Shown here: in pieces, positions 36,750 through 45,252 of the stretch
Layout of the letters: the number at the start of each line of letters is the position of its first letter
How positions within the stretch are numbered: position 1 is the first letter of the stretch
DNA from: Lachnoanaerobaculum sp. ICM7
Lineage (GTDB): Bacteria; Bacillota; Clostridia; Lachnospirales; Lachnospiraceae
DNA: 64,000 bases
Reading direction: 5' to 3'
NCBI RefSeq assembly: GCF_000287675.1
Contig: NZ_ALJL01000024.1
Coordinates: 1-64,000 of the forward strand
Notes under the pieces: model-generated
The model's input: only the letters and a program-made list of their open reading frames with translations
Told to the model about the DNA's origin: nothing
Databases searched by the model: none
Made by a program: the position numbers and the translations under genes

Positions 36750-38795
36750 TTAATTTCCTCTCTTTATATTTATGCTGTACTTCTCTTTAGTTCCGTTTTG
36801 AGCTGTAACAATTATGTCAACCGTGGAGTTTGAATAGTTCAGTTCAATATCACCGATTCCTGATATAGTTGTACTTGCATCGGCTGCATTTGCTTTAATA
36901 TTAACATTATTTACATTTGACGGCAATTCAACCGTATAAGAATAATTGTCACTACTAAAGCTTGGTGTAATATTATATCCGCTTATACTTAATGAAGATA
37001 ACCTGTTATTCGGACTACCGTCTCCTGTCGGCATTACCTCAGGTAATTCAGGCATATCTCTATAAACAGGTATATGGAATGTGAAAACTCCCTTTTTATC
37101 CTCTTCCGAATATGCTCTCGAGAGCATAGCTCCCTCATTCTTTGCACCTTCAATATTTGTCATATATTGATGCTTATATTTGTTTTCACCAAGAACATTA
37201 AATTTCTTTAAATAGAATGTATTCTGTCCTGCTTTTGAATAAGTACTTCCATAGAACATGGCGCCACCTATTATTGCTTTAGCCTTTGTATTCCATGGAC
37301 GAAGGTATGTATTTCCGCTTCCTGCCCATGCCAATCCTCTGCTTGTTGCACTCTGGTTTCCCGACTGATAAGCTTCTATATTGAAGAAATTATAAATACC
37401 TGTTGCTCCGCTTATAAGCCCTGATGTTCCTTTAACTCCCTGTTCCTGTATAAGCATTGCGGCTATAACATAGGGATTTACACCGGAACTCTTTGCGGCA
37501 TCCATTATCATATCAACATATGTGGTTCCGTTTGAAAGTGCATTAGAATTTGTATTTTCTGTAGATGAACTTGAACCTGTTGATACATTTATATTATTTG
37601 AAGCACTTACACTCTCTTTAATTGTATCACTGTTTACAACTCCTGGTCCATTTGCTGTATCATTAAACTCTGTAGTAGGCTCAAAAACCGGTGCAGATGC
37701 AGGTTCTGTGTAGCCCGGACCGTTATCCTTATCCTCTACTGTAGGAAGTTCCTCTTTCGCTGTTGTTGAGGCAGTTCCACTTTCTACACCGGGACCTACA
37801 AGATTTGCATTTTCATTGGGATCTGCCACAGGACCGTTTGTATTGGCCGAATACACTTTGCCTTCACTACTTTGTACACTTTCCGGAGCCTTTACACTTG
37901 AGTAACTAACTGTACTGTTCTTATTCGTTCCGGAAGTCTTTGCTTGAGTTGTAGAATCTGCTGCTATTGTAGTTGTCGCAGTTGTAGCAGAAGTTGTAGG
38001 TGCCGCTGTTTCAGACGGTGCAGTACTCTTAATACTTGATTTACTCTCCATAAAAGTACCTTTAAGCATCTTCTCAACACCTTCCTCAGTCTGTTCACCT
38101 GTAGTATATCCATGATTTAAAAACTGAAATATATTGGTTGAATCCAAAAAGTTTCGTGGATCCATATAGTATCTTATAATACTTTCACTTGCTGCAACCC
38201 ATTCATTCGAATCAAATCCCGGCCATGTGCCGTTACTCCAGTTATACGCACCTCTTGCAGTTGATTTCCAAGACGACTTTGCATTCTTTTTTACAAGATT
38301 AACTCCTACTATCGATTCATTTCTTATTACTTCATCCCATGAAATATCTACATTTTGTACAACAAATTTCCAGTTTGGATATTCAGCATGTAAAGCTCTT
38401 AGCCTGTTCTTATAACTCTCAGGAAAACCTGCTATCTCAGACTCAAAATTCTTATCTGTTGTATACTTTGCAGTACTTTCCGTCTTTATATAATTCTTTG
38501 CCACATAACCTTCTCTGTCACCTGAACCGGTATTAAAACTTATTTTATACCAATACATTCCGTCACTGTTGACTTCATCAAGTACTGTAACACTTGTATC
38601 TCTTTCCAGTGTGGCAACAGTATTATTTCCGGTACCGGCATTTGATCTTACATTAAGTGCACTTACATCTACTGTACCCTTCTTTGTAGTAAATGCATTG
38701 ATATCTTTTATAAAAATATTTCTTCCGACACCTGTTACAAGTATCGTACCCATTGTTGTTACCAGAATAAATTTATTTAATAATGTTTTCTTCAT
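36750..38795 (-). CDS. Secreted SH3/GH73 endo-beta-N-acetylglucosaminidase with cadherin-like domain
   Basis: A 681-aa cell-wall hydrolase. A signal peptide (about 1-30) is followed by a bacterial SH3 domain (about 38-105, DVSALNVRSNAGTGN). An N-terminal glucosaminidase-associated segment comes next (about 118-240). A Thr/Ser/Pro/Asn-rich low-complexity linker spans about 250-420. The GH73 catalytic domain (about 430-570) contains the YVIAAMLIQEQG segment with the likely catalytic Glu. A C-terminal cadherin-like beta-sandwich (about 600-680) closes the protein. It probably cleaves peptidoglycan glycan chains in cell separation or remodelling. Confidence 0.85.
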   Translation of the reverse strand: MKKTLLNKFILVTTMGTILVTGVGRNIFIKDINAFTTKKGTVDVSALNVRSNAGTGNNTVATLERDTSVTVLDEVNSDGMYWYKISFNTGSGDREGYVAKNYIKTESTAKYTTDKNFESEIAGFPESYKNRLRALHAEYPNWKFVVQNVDISWDEVIRNESIVGVNLVKKNAKSSWKSTARGAYNWSNGTWPGFDSNEWVAASESIIRYYMDPRNFLDSTNIFQFLNHGYTTGEQTEEGVEKMLKGTFMESKSSIKSTAPSETAAPTTSATTATTTIAADSTTQAKTSGTNKNSTVSYSSVKAPESVQSSEGKVYSANTNGPVADPNENANLVGPGVESGTASTTAKEELPTVEDKDNGPGYTEPASAPVFEPTTEFNDTANGPGVVNSDTIKESVSASNNINVSTGSSSSTENTNSNALSNGTTYVDMIMDAAKSSGVNPYVIAAMLIQEQGVKGTSGLISGATGIYNFFNIEAYQSGNQSATSRGLAWAGSGNTYLRPWNTKAKAIIGGAMFYGSTYSKAGQNTFYLKKFNVLGENKYKHQYMTNIEGAKNEGAMLSRAYSEEDKKGVFTFHIPVYRDMPELPEVMPTGDGSPNNRLSSLSISGYNITPSFSSDNYSYTVELPSNVNNVNIKANAADASTTISGIGDIELNYSNSTVDIIVTAQNGTKEKYSINIKRGN

Positions 38796-38837
38796 TAAAC
38801 CTTCCTATATCTGTTTTTTATATGTACATTTTAACTG

Positions 38838-39248
38838 TCATTTTAGATTATCAGGTCCAAATCCGAACGGTAACAATTCTTCCAATTTCATGTTTTTTAT
38901 CTTTGCACCGTCAGACATTACGATTTCAAATTCCTTGGGGTTACAAAACTCCTGCATGACCTGTCTGCAAACTCCACATGGAGTACATAAAGCATCCGCA
39001 TCCTTATCTTCAAAGCCTCCAACAACGGCTATCTTACAAAAATCATATATTCCTTCAGATACCGCTTTAAAAAAAGCTGTTCTCTCCGCACAATTACACG
39101 GAGTATATGCCGCATTCTCTATGTTACAACCATGTATAATCTTTCCTGATTTGGTCATAAGTGCAGCACCTACTTTATATTTTGAATATGGAACATAGGC
39201 CATCTTTCTGGCCTTTTTTGCTTCTTCCAGTAATTCTAAATCAGACAT
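38838..39248 (-). CDS. cdd: Cytidine deaminase
   Basis: A 136-aa zinc enzyme deaminating cytidine and deoxycytidine. The zinc and catalytic motifs are CAERTA (about 53-58) and PCGVCRQ (about 89-95). NIENAAYTPCNCAE is the typical substrate and zinc region. Length and start (AGGAG ribosome site) fit the small homotetrameric class. It follows the short CobW-like gene by 7 bp and is probably co-transcribed. Being a zinc enzyme, it fits a group with metal-handling GTPases. Confidence 0.93.
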   Translation of the reverse strand: MSDLELLEEAKKARKMAYVPYSKYKVGAALMTKSGKIIHGCNIENAAYTPCNCAERTAFFKAVSEGIYDFCKIAVVGGFEDKDADALCTPCGVCRQVMQEFCNPKEFEIVMSDGAKIKNMKLEELLPFGFGPDNLK

Positions 39249-39255
39249 AATTCTC

Positions 39256-40197
39256 CTAAAACTGTACTAATCCGTCTATAGGTCCTGTAAGTAAAATATC
39301 ATTTGCATATATTACAGGTCCTTTAGCACGGTATTGCGGGCTCATCTCATACTTTATTTTGCCCTTTACCTTTACCCAGTCCTTATTTTTAAAATTCTTT
39401 GCACCTTTATAGTGACATACAAAGCCAAGGAACTGAATATCGGCCTCACAACAAGTCATTGCTCTTCTTCCCGGAATCAATATATCATCACCGATTCCGT
39501 CAGGTCTTACCACCTGAGCAACAAACTCAACTTCTTTTCCGTCATACTTTTCAGTTCTGTCCATAGCATCCACGTAGAAAATACCATATTCCTCCGGCTT
39601 TATAACAAGTTTAGAATCATCAAGATTATATGGAAGATTTATACTGAAATCTCCTGTAATCTCTCCCTCTTCTCCTTCAAAAATGATTTCTGCATTAGGT
39701 GCCATGGCCTTTATTTGAAGATGATATGTGCTCAAAATTTCCTCATCAATATTATCCGCTCTGTTGCATATAACAAGTTCGGAATCCTTAAGCATCTTAC
39801 CCATATATGCCTTTAGATCCTTGTTTTTTATATAGAGGTCCAATGTAGATGTATCATATATTGTAATCATCTGATTTACATACCAGATATCAGGTATTTG
39901 TATCTTGTCCTGTTCCCATAGCCCGTTCCATTCTATAAGAATTCTCTCCGGATCCACCTCTTTAGTAAATTCTACCATCTTTTCTTTTGTGAAATCCGAT
40001 ATATCATCTATGTATTTTACTGTTGTGTGAGTAGATTCCAATAATTCCTTATCGTATTCCTCCTCACCTTCTTCACATACAATCAATAATGTATTTCCTT
40101 CAGTTTGAAAATACTCCTGCTGCATTGTGAACTTCATAAACTGTGTTTTTCCGGCCTCCAAAAAACCATTGATGACAAAAATAGGTAATCTTTCCAT
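39256..40197 (-). CDS. CobW-like GTPase with C-terminal TIGR03943-like domain
   Basis: A 313-aa protein beginning with a G3E GTPase fold. Walker A is GFLEAGKTQ (11-19), where the usual GAGKT has Glu in place of the first Gly. It lacks the CxCC metal motif of true COG0523 proteins and has an acidic stretch instead. The C-terminal half (about 200-310) resembles the OB-like domain of TIGR03943/YcgQ proteins, including RRAMTCCEADIQFLGFVC. It lies 21 bp after the His-rich GTPase gene. I start it at the ATG at 40197, with GGAG 6 nt upstream, and not at a TTG 15 nt earlier. A role in zinc handling is inferred from the partner gene. Confidence 0.75.
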   Translation of the reverse strand: MERLPIFVINGFLEAGKTQFMKFTMQQEYFQTEGNTLLIVCEEGEEEYDKELLESTHTTVKYIDDISDFTKEKMVEFTKEVDPERILIEWNGLWEQDKIQIPDIWYVNQMITIYDTSTLDLYIKNKDLKAYMGKMLKDSELVICNRADNIDEEILSTYHLQIKAMAPNAEIIFEGEEGEITGDFSINLPYNLDDSKLVIKPEEYGIFYVDAMDRTEKYDGKEVEFVAQVVRPDGIGDDILIPGRRAMTCCEADIQFLGFVCHYKGAKNFKNKDWVKVKGKIKYEMSPQYRAKGPVIYANDILLTGPIDGLVQF

Positions 40198-40218
40198 AAC
40201 TTCTCCAATCAATAAGTT

Positions 40219-41460
40219 TTAAGCTCTAAAACACTTTTCTATTTCTTCGGTCTTTAATCCTGCACCTATTACACATACCTTACCTGTATACTCCGCATCA
40301 CCTCTTCTGATGTCGCTCTCTCCCGGAACAAGGTCAAAGTAGAACCAGTCGTCACTGTTTGCATCCTTTAACATTCCCTTAGCTCTAAGAACAACACCGA
40401 ACTTTTCTTCATCTGCAAAGCTGTCAAGTATACTCTTTAACTTTTCTTCACTTATTGCCGGTACCTGCTCCATTCCCCAGCTGTCAAATACATCATCTGC
40501 ATGATGGTGATCATGATGGTCATGCCCACATCCGCAATGATCATGGTGATGTTCGTGATCGTGATGATGTTCGTGATCATGCTCGTGGTCATGGTGATGC
40601 TCGTGATCATGCTCGTGGTCGTGATCATGACATCCGCAGTGCTCGTCATGCTCATGGTGATGGTCATGCTCATGATGATGCTCATGGTCGTGATCATGGC
40701 ATCCACAGTGCTCATCATGTTCGTGATGGTGCTCATGTTCATGGCATCCACAATCCTCATCGTGTTCATGGTGATGTTCGTGATCGTGGTGATGATCATG
40801 CTCATGATGATGTTCATGCTCCCTTGCCAATTCTTCAAGCAATTCACTCTTTAAATCTATAGGGCTTGATAAGAGCTCTTCTATTTTTTCATTGCTTAAT
40901 TTATCAAGAGGTGTTGTAACTATTGTCGCATCAGGATTTACATTTTTAATAAGTGCAACGACTTCCTCAATTTTAGTGTTATCCACCAAATCTGTTCTTG
41001 ACAATATTATAGTATTGGCAAACTGAATCTGATTGTTAAAGAACTCTCCGAAGTTCTTCATATACATCTTACACTTCTTTACATCAACAACTGTCACTGC
41101 TGAGTTTGACTCTACAGGTAAATCTTTTTCTACATCTGAAACGGCCTTCAATACATCTGAAAGCTTACCTACTCCACTCGGCTCTATAATAACTCTGTTC
41201 GGCTCATAAGTTGATAAAAGTTCCCTTAAAGATGCTTCAAAATCTCCTGCCAAAGAACAGCAAATGCATCCTGAGTTCATCTCTCTGATTTCAATACCTG
41301 AATTCTTTAAAAATCCTCCGTCTATACCTATTTCACCAAACTCATTTTCTATTATTATTGTTTTTCCCTTGTCCTTATTTCCTTCAACAAGTCTCTTTAT
41401 AAAAGTAGTTTTTCCTGCACCTAAAAAACCTGAAACTACATCAATCTTTGTATTTGCCAT
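40219..41460 (-). CDS. COG0523 GTPase with long His/Cys-rich metal-binding insert
   Basis: A 413-aa G3E-family GTPase. Walker A is GFLGAGKTT (11-19) and the metal-relay motif GCICC is at 64-68. The guanine-specificity position reads SRTD (154-157). Residues 214-321 are almost only His, Asp and Glu, interrupted by four CGC motifs, before the usual C-terminal CobW domain (about 330-413). Such proteins act as zinc metallochaperones or metal-insertion GTPases (ZNG1/YciC group). This insert is unusually long, so the protein may also store metal. AT-poor codons in the insert reflect the His/Asp composition. It heads a three-gene group with the second GTPase and cdd. Confidence 0.88.
   Translation of the reverse strand: MANTKIDVVSGFLGAGKTTFIKRLVEGNKDKGKTIIIENEFGEIGIDGGFLKNSGIEIREMNSGCICCSLAGDFEASLRELLSTYEPNRVIIEPSGVGKLSDVLKAVSDVEKDLPVESNSAVTVVDVKKCKMYMKNFGEFFNNQIQFANTIILSRTDLVDNTKIEEVVALIKNVNPDATIVTTPLDKLSNEKIEELLSSPIDLKSELLEELAREHEHHHEHDHHHDHEHHHEHDEDCGCHEHEHHHEHDEHCGCHDHDHEHHHEHDHHHEHDEHCGCHDHDHEHDHEHHHDHEHDHEHHHDHEHHHDHCGCGHDHHDHHHADDVFDSWGMEQVPAISEEKLKSILDSFADEEKFGVVLRAKGMLKDANSDDWFYFDLVPGESDIRRGDAEYTGKVCVIGAGLKTEEIEKCFRA
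40498..40821 (-). repeat. Degenerate tandem repeat coding the His/Cys-rich insert
   Basis: About 320 bp of imperfect 6- to 45-bp repeats built from CAT/CAC, GAC/GAT and GAA/GAG codons. Larger units each carry one CGC codon group (four in all). The long frames seen here on the opposite strand and in other frames are by-products of this repeat. Such arrays change length easily between strains. Confidence 0.85.
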
Positions 41461-41483
41461 TTTATCTCCATTCTAAAATCTCT

Positions 41484-41516
41484 AAAAAGCAAGCCTGATT
41501 ATAAAATCAAACTTGC
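41484..41516 (-). terminator. Terminator of the Asp23-Gx transporter operon
   Basis: A stem of GCAAG/CTTGC and TGATT/AATCA with a mismatched CC/AA step (41489-41516), followed on the minus strand by TTTTTAG. It lies between the Gx gene and the COG0523 gene. Confidence 0.55.
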
Positions 41517-41577
41517 AAGGTAACTTTGTTTAATAATATATTTAAATTATGAATGCTTTATATCTGCTTATAATAAG

Positions 41578-42093
41578 CTATTTGTGTATATAAGGCTTTA
41601 CTCTAACTATAACAAGTGATGCCGCTATTCCTATAAGCATACCGCTGACTACGCCTGCAATCATAAGTACCGGTAAATATGTGAATACTCCGTTTGTCCT
41701 TACAACAAAAGCCGCACAGATTATCTGTCCAACATTGTGCATTATACCTCCGATGATACTTATTCCCACCATTGAAAAGCCTTTGATTTGTTTTGCTAAA
41801 ATCATGCAAAGTAAACTAAGTGTGGCTCCTGATATAGAATAAAACATCATTGAAATATTTCCGAATGTCATAGCTATCAAAACAATTCTAAGCAGTGAAA
41901 CTATTACTCCTGTTTTTACATCAAACAAATAAAAAGCAATAATCACAATCAGATTTGCAAGTCCTAACTTCATGCCGGGAATACCTAAATTGATAGGTAT
42001 TAATGTTTCAACAAATCCAAGTACCATTGCCAAAGCCGTCAGCATTCCGATAGTCGCTATCTTTCTTATATAATTACTTGAAAAATGCCTCAT
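41578..42093 (-). CDS. Gx transporter family membrane protein
   Basis: A 171-aa protein with five or six hydrophobic segments. It matches the Gx transporter family, also annotated as heptaprenyl diphosphate synthase component I: NLGIPGMKLGLANLIVIIAFY and SGATLSLLCMILAK. It resembles the S-components of ECF transporters, and its substrate is unknown. Its ATG overlaps the Asp23 stop by one base (TAATG) and has a poor ribosome site of its own, so translation is coupled. Confidence 0.8.
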   Translation of the reverse strand: MRHFSSNYIRKIATIGMLTALAMVLGFVETLIPINLGIPGMKLGLANLIVIIAFYLFDVKTGVIVSLLRIVLIAMTFGNISMMFYSISGATLSLLCMILAKQIKGFSMVGISIIGGIMHNVGQIICAAFVVRTNGVFTYLPVLMIAGVVSGMLIGIAASLVIVRVKPYIHK

Positions 42094-42488
42094 TAGTCTG
42101 CTACAACATATGCTATCTTAATATTAACTTCAAGCACTGTAAGTCCTGTCATATTCTCGATAGCATTCTTAACTCTCTCCTGTACTTTCTCACTTACTTC
42201 AGGGATATTGTAGTTGTAACTTACATTGATTGCAAGGTCAACACAAACCTTATCATCATTTACCTCTACCTTAACTCCTCTCATACTCTTTGCAGTCTTA
42301 CTTCCTGAAAGTTTACCTACTATTTCTTTAGTAGGATTTCCTGCCATTGAGTCTACACCTTCTACCTCTGTAGCGGCAATACCTGCAATAACGGCAACAA
42401 CTTCATCGGCAATCTTTACTTCACCAAGTCTTCCGTTTTCATTTGTCTCTACTTCGAAATTATCTTTTATATTCATTGTATCAGCCAT
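42093..42488 (-). CDS. Asp23/Gls24 family envelope stress protein
   Basis: A 131-aa protein with the Asp23 pattern: KIADEVVAVIAGIAATEVEGVDSMAG, then VKVEVNDDKVCVDLAINVSYNYNIPEV and a closing VLEVNIKIAYV. Members sit at or near the membrane and respond to cell-envelope stress. AAGGAGG lies before the ATG. It forms a two-gene operon with the Gx transporter. Confidence 0.9.
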   Translation of the reverse strand: MADTMNIKDNFEVETNENGRLGEVKIADEVVAVIAGIAATEVEGVDSMAGNPTKEIVGKLSGSKTAKSMRGVKVEVNDDKVCVDLAINVSYNYNIPEVSEKVQERVKNAIENMTGLTVLEVNIKIAYVVAD

Positions 42489-42555
42489 AAAAGCCTCCTT
42501 ATTTTCTATAATTATTGATTATATCAAATATTGTGTAAAATTAAAAGAGAGGAGG

Positions 42556-42592
42556 GAAAAATAGCAAAATGTCGGGTGGAAGCACCCGACAT
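42556..42592 (-). terminator. Terminator of the malY-nhaC operon
   Basis: A 10-bp perfect stem ATGTCGGGTG/CACCCGACAT (42569-42578, 42583-42592) with a GAAG loop, followed by TTTTGC and more T on the minus strand, just after the nhaC stop. Confidence 0.8.
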
Positions 42593-42602
42593 AACTAGAT
42601 TT

Positions 42603-44018
42603 TTATTTTACTTTCTTATTAAGTTTTACGATACCTATTCCTGTAAGTGCCCATACAAGTGCAAATATCATACCTGAATAATTTAATATTGCATATGGCA
42701 AATAATGTAATGTATCTACACCGAGTGTACTTGCCATATAAGCCCCTGCCGCTGTCCATGGAATCAGACATTCCGTACATGTGACAGAGTCCTCAAGTGT
42801 TCTTGACAATACCTTCGGATGCAGTCCCATCTTAATATAAGCATCCTTAAAAGCTTCACCCGGCATCAAAATAGATACCTGACCGTTACTTGTAACACCT
42901 GTGATTATAAGACAAGTAACTATTGTTGAAGCAACAAGTTTAAATGTTGAGTTGATTTTTTCAAGCATCTTTGAAATAACAACTTCCAAGGCACCTGTTA
43001 CGCTCATAGTACCTGCAAATGAAATAGCACAAACCGCAATGAGAAGTGTATTCATCATTGACATCATTCCACCTCTGTGAAGAAGTCTTATGAGTTCCGG
43101 TGCAACCTCGTCCTTAGTCATTCCAATCATCTCTACATTAAATCCGTTTAATGTAACATCCACTATGCTCTTTAAATCTGCACCTTGGAAAACGGCTGCA
43201 TTTATAAGAGCAATTGCTGATGCCACAAGCATAACGGGAATTGTAGGTTTCTTTGTAATTGATCCTGCAAGTACTATTACAAGAGGAACAAGTAACAAAA
43301 TATTCCAGTTAAACATTTGATCAAGTGTACCTGTAAGTATATTTATGGTCTCAGGTACTATAACATTTTTTCCTGCACCTACATGTCCCATTATAAAGTA
43401 GAATATTATAGACAAAACAGCCGCACTTCCTGTTGTCCACATCTGATTATATACATGCTCATAAAGATCCACTCCACAAACTGCAGATGAAAGGTTTGTA
43501 GTATCTGAAAGAGGTGAAAGCTTATCTCCAAAATATGCACCTGAAACTACAGCACCTGCAACCAATGCAAGATTTGAATCCATTCCTATAGCTACACCCA
43601 TGAAGGCAACACCTATTGTTCCTGCTGAACCCCATGATGTACCTGTAAGTACCGATACTATGGCTGTAAGTATAAATGCTGTGAGTGCAAGATACTTAGG
43701 ACTGATAAGTTTTAAACCATAGTAAATAAGCATAGGTATAGTGCCTCCAAGCATCCATGAACCTATCATAAATCCTACAATTATAAGAATTAATAATGCA
43801 CCCCAAACCTTTGCAATCTTGTTTGCAATCTCATTCATTATATCATCATATGAATATCCAAGGAAAATTGCTTGTACTCCTGATACCACAGCTGCCAAAA
43901 CAATCAAAGGCTCCGCAGGCAAATCTAAAAATGCAATTCCCACACCAAGTATTATAAGCATTGCAAGTATAGGAAACAACGCTTGAAGTACTGTAGGTTT
44001 TCTTTTTATCTTACTCAT
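42603..44018 (-). CDS. nhaC: NhaC-family Na+/H+ antiporter
   Basis: A 471-aa membrane protein with about 11-12 hydrophobic segments. The NhaC features LTGTSWGSAGTIGVAFMG (about 123-140) and GDKLSPLSDTTNLSSAVCGVD (about 167-187) are intact. The family exchanges sodium for protons, and some members carry organic acids (malate/lactate type). It overlaps the upstream PLP-enzyme gene by 8 bp, which suggests transport linked to that enzyme's substrate or product. The ion specificity is not provable here. Confidence 0.88.
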   Translation of the reverse strand: MSKIKRKPTVLQALFPILAMLIILGVGIAFLDLPAEPLIVLAAVVSGVQAIFLGYSYDDIMNEIANKIAKVWGALLILIIVGFMIGSWMLGGTIPMLIYYGLKLISPKYLALTAFILTAIVSVLTGTSWGSAGTIGVAFMGVAIGMDSNLALVAGAVVSGAYFGDKLSPLSDTTNLSSAVCGVDLYEHVYNQMWTTGSAAVLSIIFYFIMGHVGAGKNVIVPETINILTGTLDQMFNWNILLLVPLVIVLAGSITKKPTIPVMLVASAIALINAAVFQGADLKSIVDVTLNGFNVEMIGMTKDEVAPELIRLLHRGGMMSMMNTLLIAVCAISFAGTMSVTGALEVVISKMLEKINSTFKLVASTIVTCLIITGVTSNGQVSILMPGEAFKDAYIKMGLHPKVLSRTLEDSVTCTECLIPWTAAGAYMASTLGVDTLHYLPYAILNYSGMIFALVWALTGIGIVKLNKKVK

Positions 44019-45180
44019 AAAAATTCTCCCAATTTATATTATTTTTAAATCTAAATAAAGCTTCTTCCAGTAATTTTTTAGGCAATGCGGCATTTACTCT
44101 AAAAAATCCTCTTCCGTCTTCACCATATCCGCTACCAAGTGAAAATGCTATATGAGCCTTTTTTATCATAAGCTCTTTAAATTTATCTTCCGTAATATTT
44201 AATGCTCTGTAATCAACCCATGAAAGGAAGGTTCCTTCCGAGTCAATTACTTTAAAGCCTTTCATATCATTTTCAAAGAAGCTTTTTATGATGTCCATGT
44301 TATCTTTTATTTTTTCTTTTGCAATATTAAGCCATTCTTCGCCGTACTCATAAGCTGCTATAACAGCAGGTATACAAAAATAACTCGGATTATGTATTCC
44401 GCCCTGTCTAAGCAGTTTTTTAAAGAAATTTCTCAATTTTTCATTTTTAATAATTATATTGCTGGCCTCAAGTCCTGCAATATTAAAATTTTTTGATGTT
44501 GATAATCCTATTATTATATTCTCATACATATCATAGAAAGATGCATAAGATATGAATTTTCCCTTCCAGATAAAGTCGGCATGTGTTTCATCGGATATTA
44601 TAAGTACATTGTGGCGCTTACATATTTCCACAGTCTTTTTTATTTCATCTTCCGTCCACACTCTCCCCACAGGATTATGTGGTGATACTGTAATAAATAT
44701 TTTTACTCCGCTCTTTATCTTATCTTCAAAGTCCTTGAAGTCTATCTCATAATGTCCGTCTTTTAAGCTCAATGAACATTCTACCAATTCTCTGTCATTG
44801 ATGCGTACGGCATTTTGAATAGGATCATAGAGTGGCGTAAATACCAAAACTTTATCATCTTCTTTTGTATAGTTTTGTATTATCAAGGATATTGCCTGAA
44901 TTATTCTGGGACAATAAACTATCCACTCATTTTCAGGATTGAAGCCATAATTATTTTTTGCCCATTTTTTTGACAGTTCTATATATTTATCACTTACATT
45001 TGTATATCCGTATATTCCATGATTTGCAGCCTCTATAACAGCTGTCATAATTTCCGGTGCTACTCTGTAATCCATGTCGGCAACTGTAAGAGGAATCAAA
45101 TCATCCACTCCGCAATCTGCTATTATCTCATCCCATTTAGCACAATTTGTATTTTTTCTGGAAACTATATTGTCAAACAC
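44011..45180 (-). CDS. MalY/PatB-family PLP-dependent C-S lyase/aminotransferase
   Basis: A 389-aa fold-type I PLP enzyme. The PLP lysine lies in STSKNFNIAGLEASNI (Lys234 by position in that motif), and the NPVGRVW and SDETHADF motifs bind cofactor and substrate. The group includes cystathionine beta-lyase-like MalY and PatB. The start is a GTG with AGGGGG upstream. It overlaps nhaC by 8 bp. Family assignment is firm; the choice between C-S lyase and aminotransferase is not. Confidence 0.85.
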   Translation of the reverse strand: MFDNIVSRKNTNCAKWDEIIADCGVDDLIPLTVADMDYRVAPEIMTAVIEAANHGIYGYTNVSDKYIELSKKWAKNNYGFNPENEWIVYCPRIIQAISLIIQNYTKEDDKVLVFTPLYDPIQNAVRINDRELVECSLSLKDGHYEIDFKDFEDKIKSGVKIFITVSPHNPVGRVWTEDEIKKTVEICKRHNVLIISDETHADFIWKGKFISYASFYDMYENIIIGLSTSKNFNIAGLEASNIIIKNEKLRNFFKKLLRQGGIHNPSYFCIPAVIAAYEYGEEWLNIAKEKIKDNMDIIKSFFENDMKGFKVIDSEGTFLSWVDYRALNITEDKFKELMIKKAHIAFSLGSGYGEDGRGFFRVNAALPKKLLEEALFRFKNNINWENFYE

Positions 45181-45215
45181 CTAATCCCCCTTTCTAAATT
45201 TACACATACAAATAC

Positions 45216-45244
45216 GGGCTATATACAAAACTGTATAATAGCCC
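45216..45244 (-). terminator. Hairpin after the pentose transporter operon
   Basis: GGGCTAT/ATAGCCC with an inner TAC/GTA step (45216-45244) lies just beyond the permease stop at 45253. The following T-run on the minus strand is weak (GTATTTG), so efficiency is uncertain. Confidence 0.45.
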
Positions 45245-45252
45245 AATATATT

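Noticed and set aside
38569-39198. 209-codon plus-strand frame
   Set aside because: It spans the antisense of two real genes (GH73 N-terminus and cdd with its zinc motifs), so it is a shadow frame.
40455-40862. Several long frames on both strands over the His-rich insert, and a CRISPR-like look of the repeat
   Set aside because: They follow from CAT/GAC-type codon repeats of the COG0523 gene. The repeats are in-frame, degenerate and not separated by unique spacers, so there is no CRISPR array.
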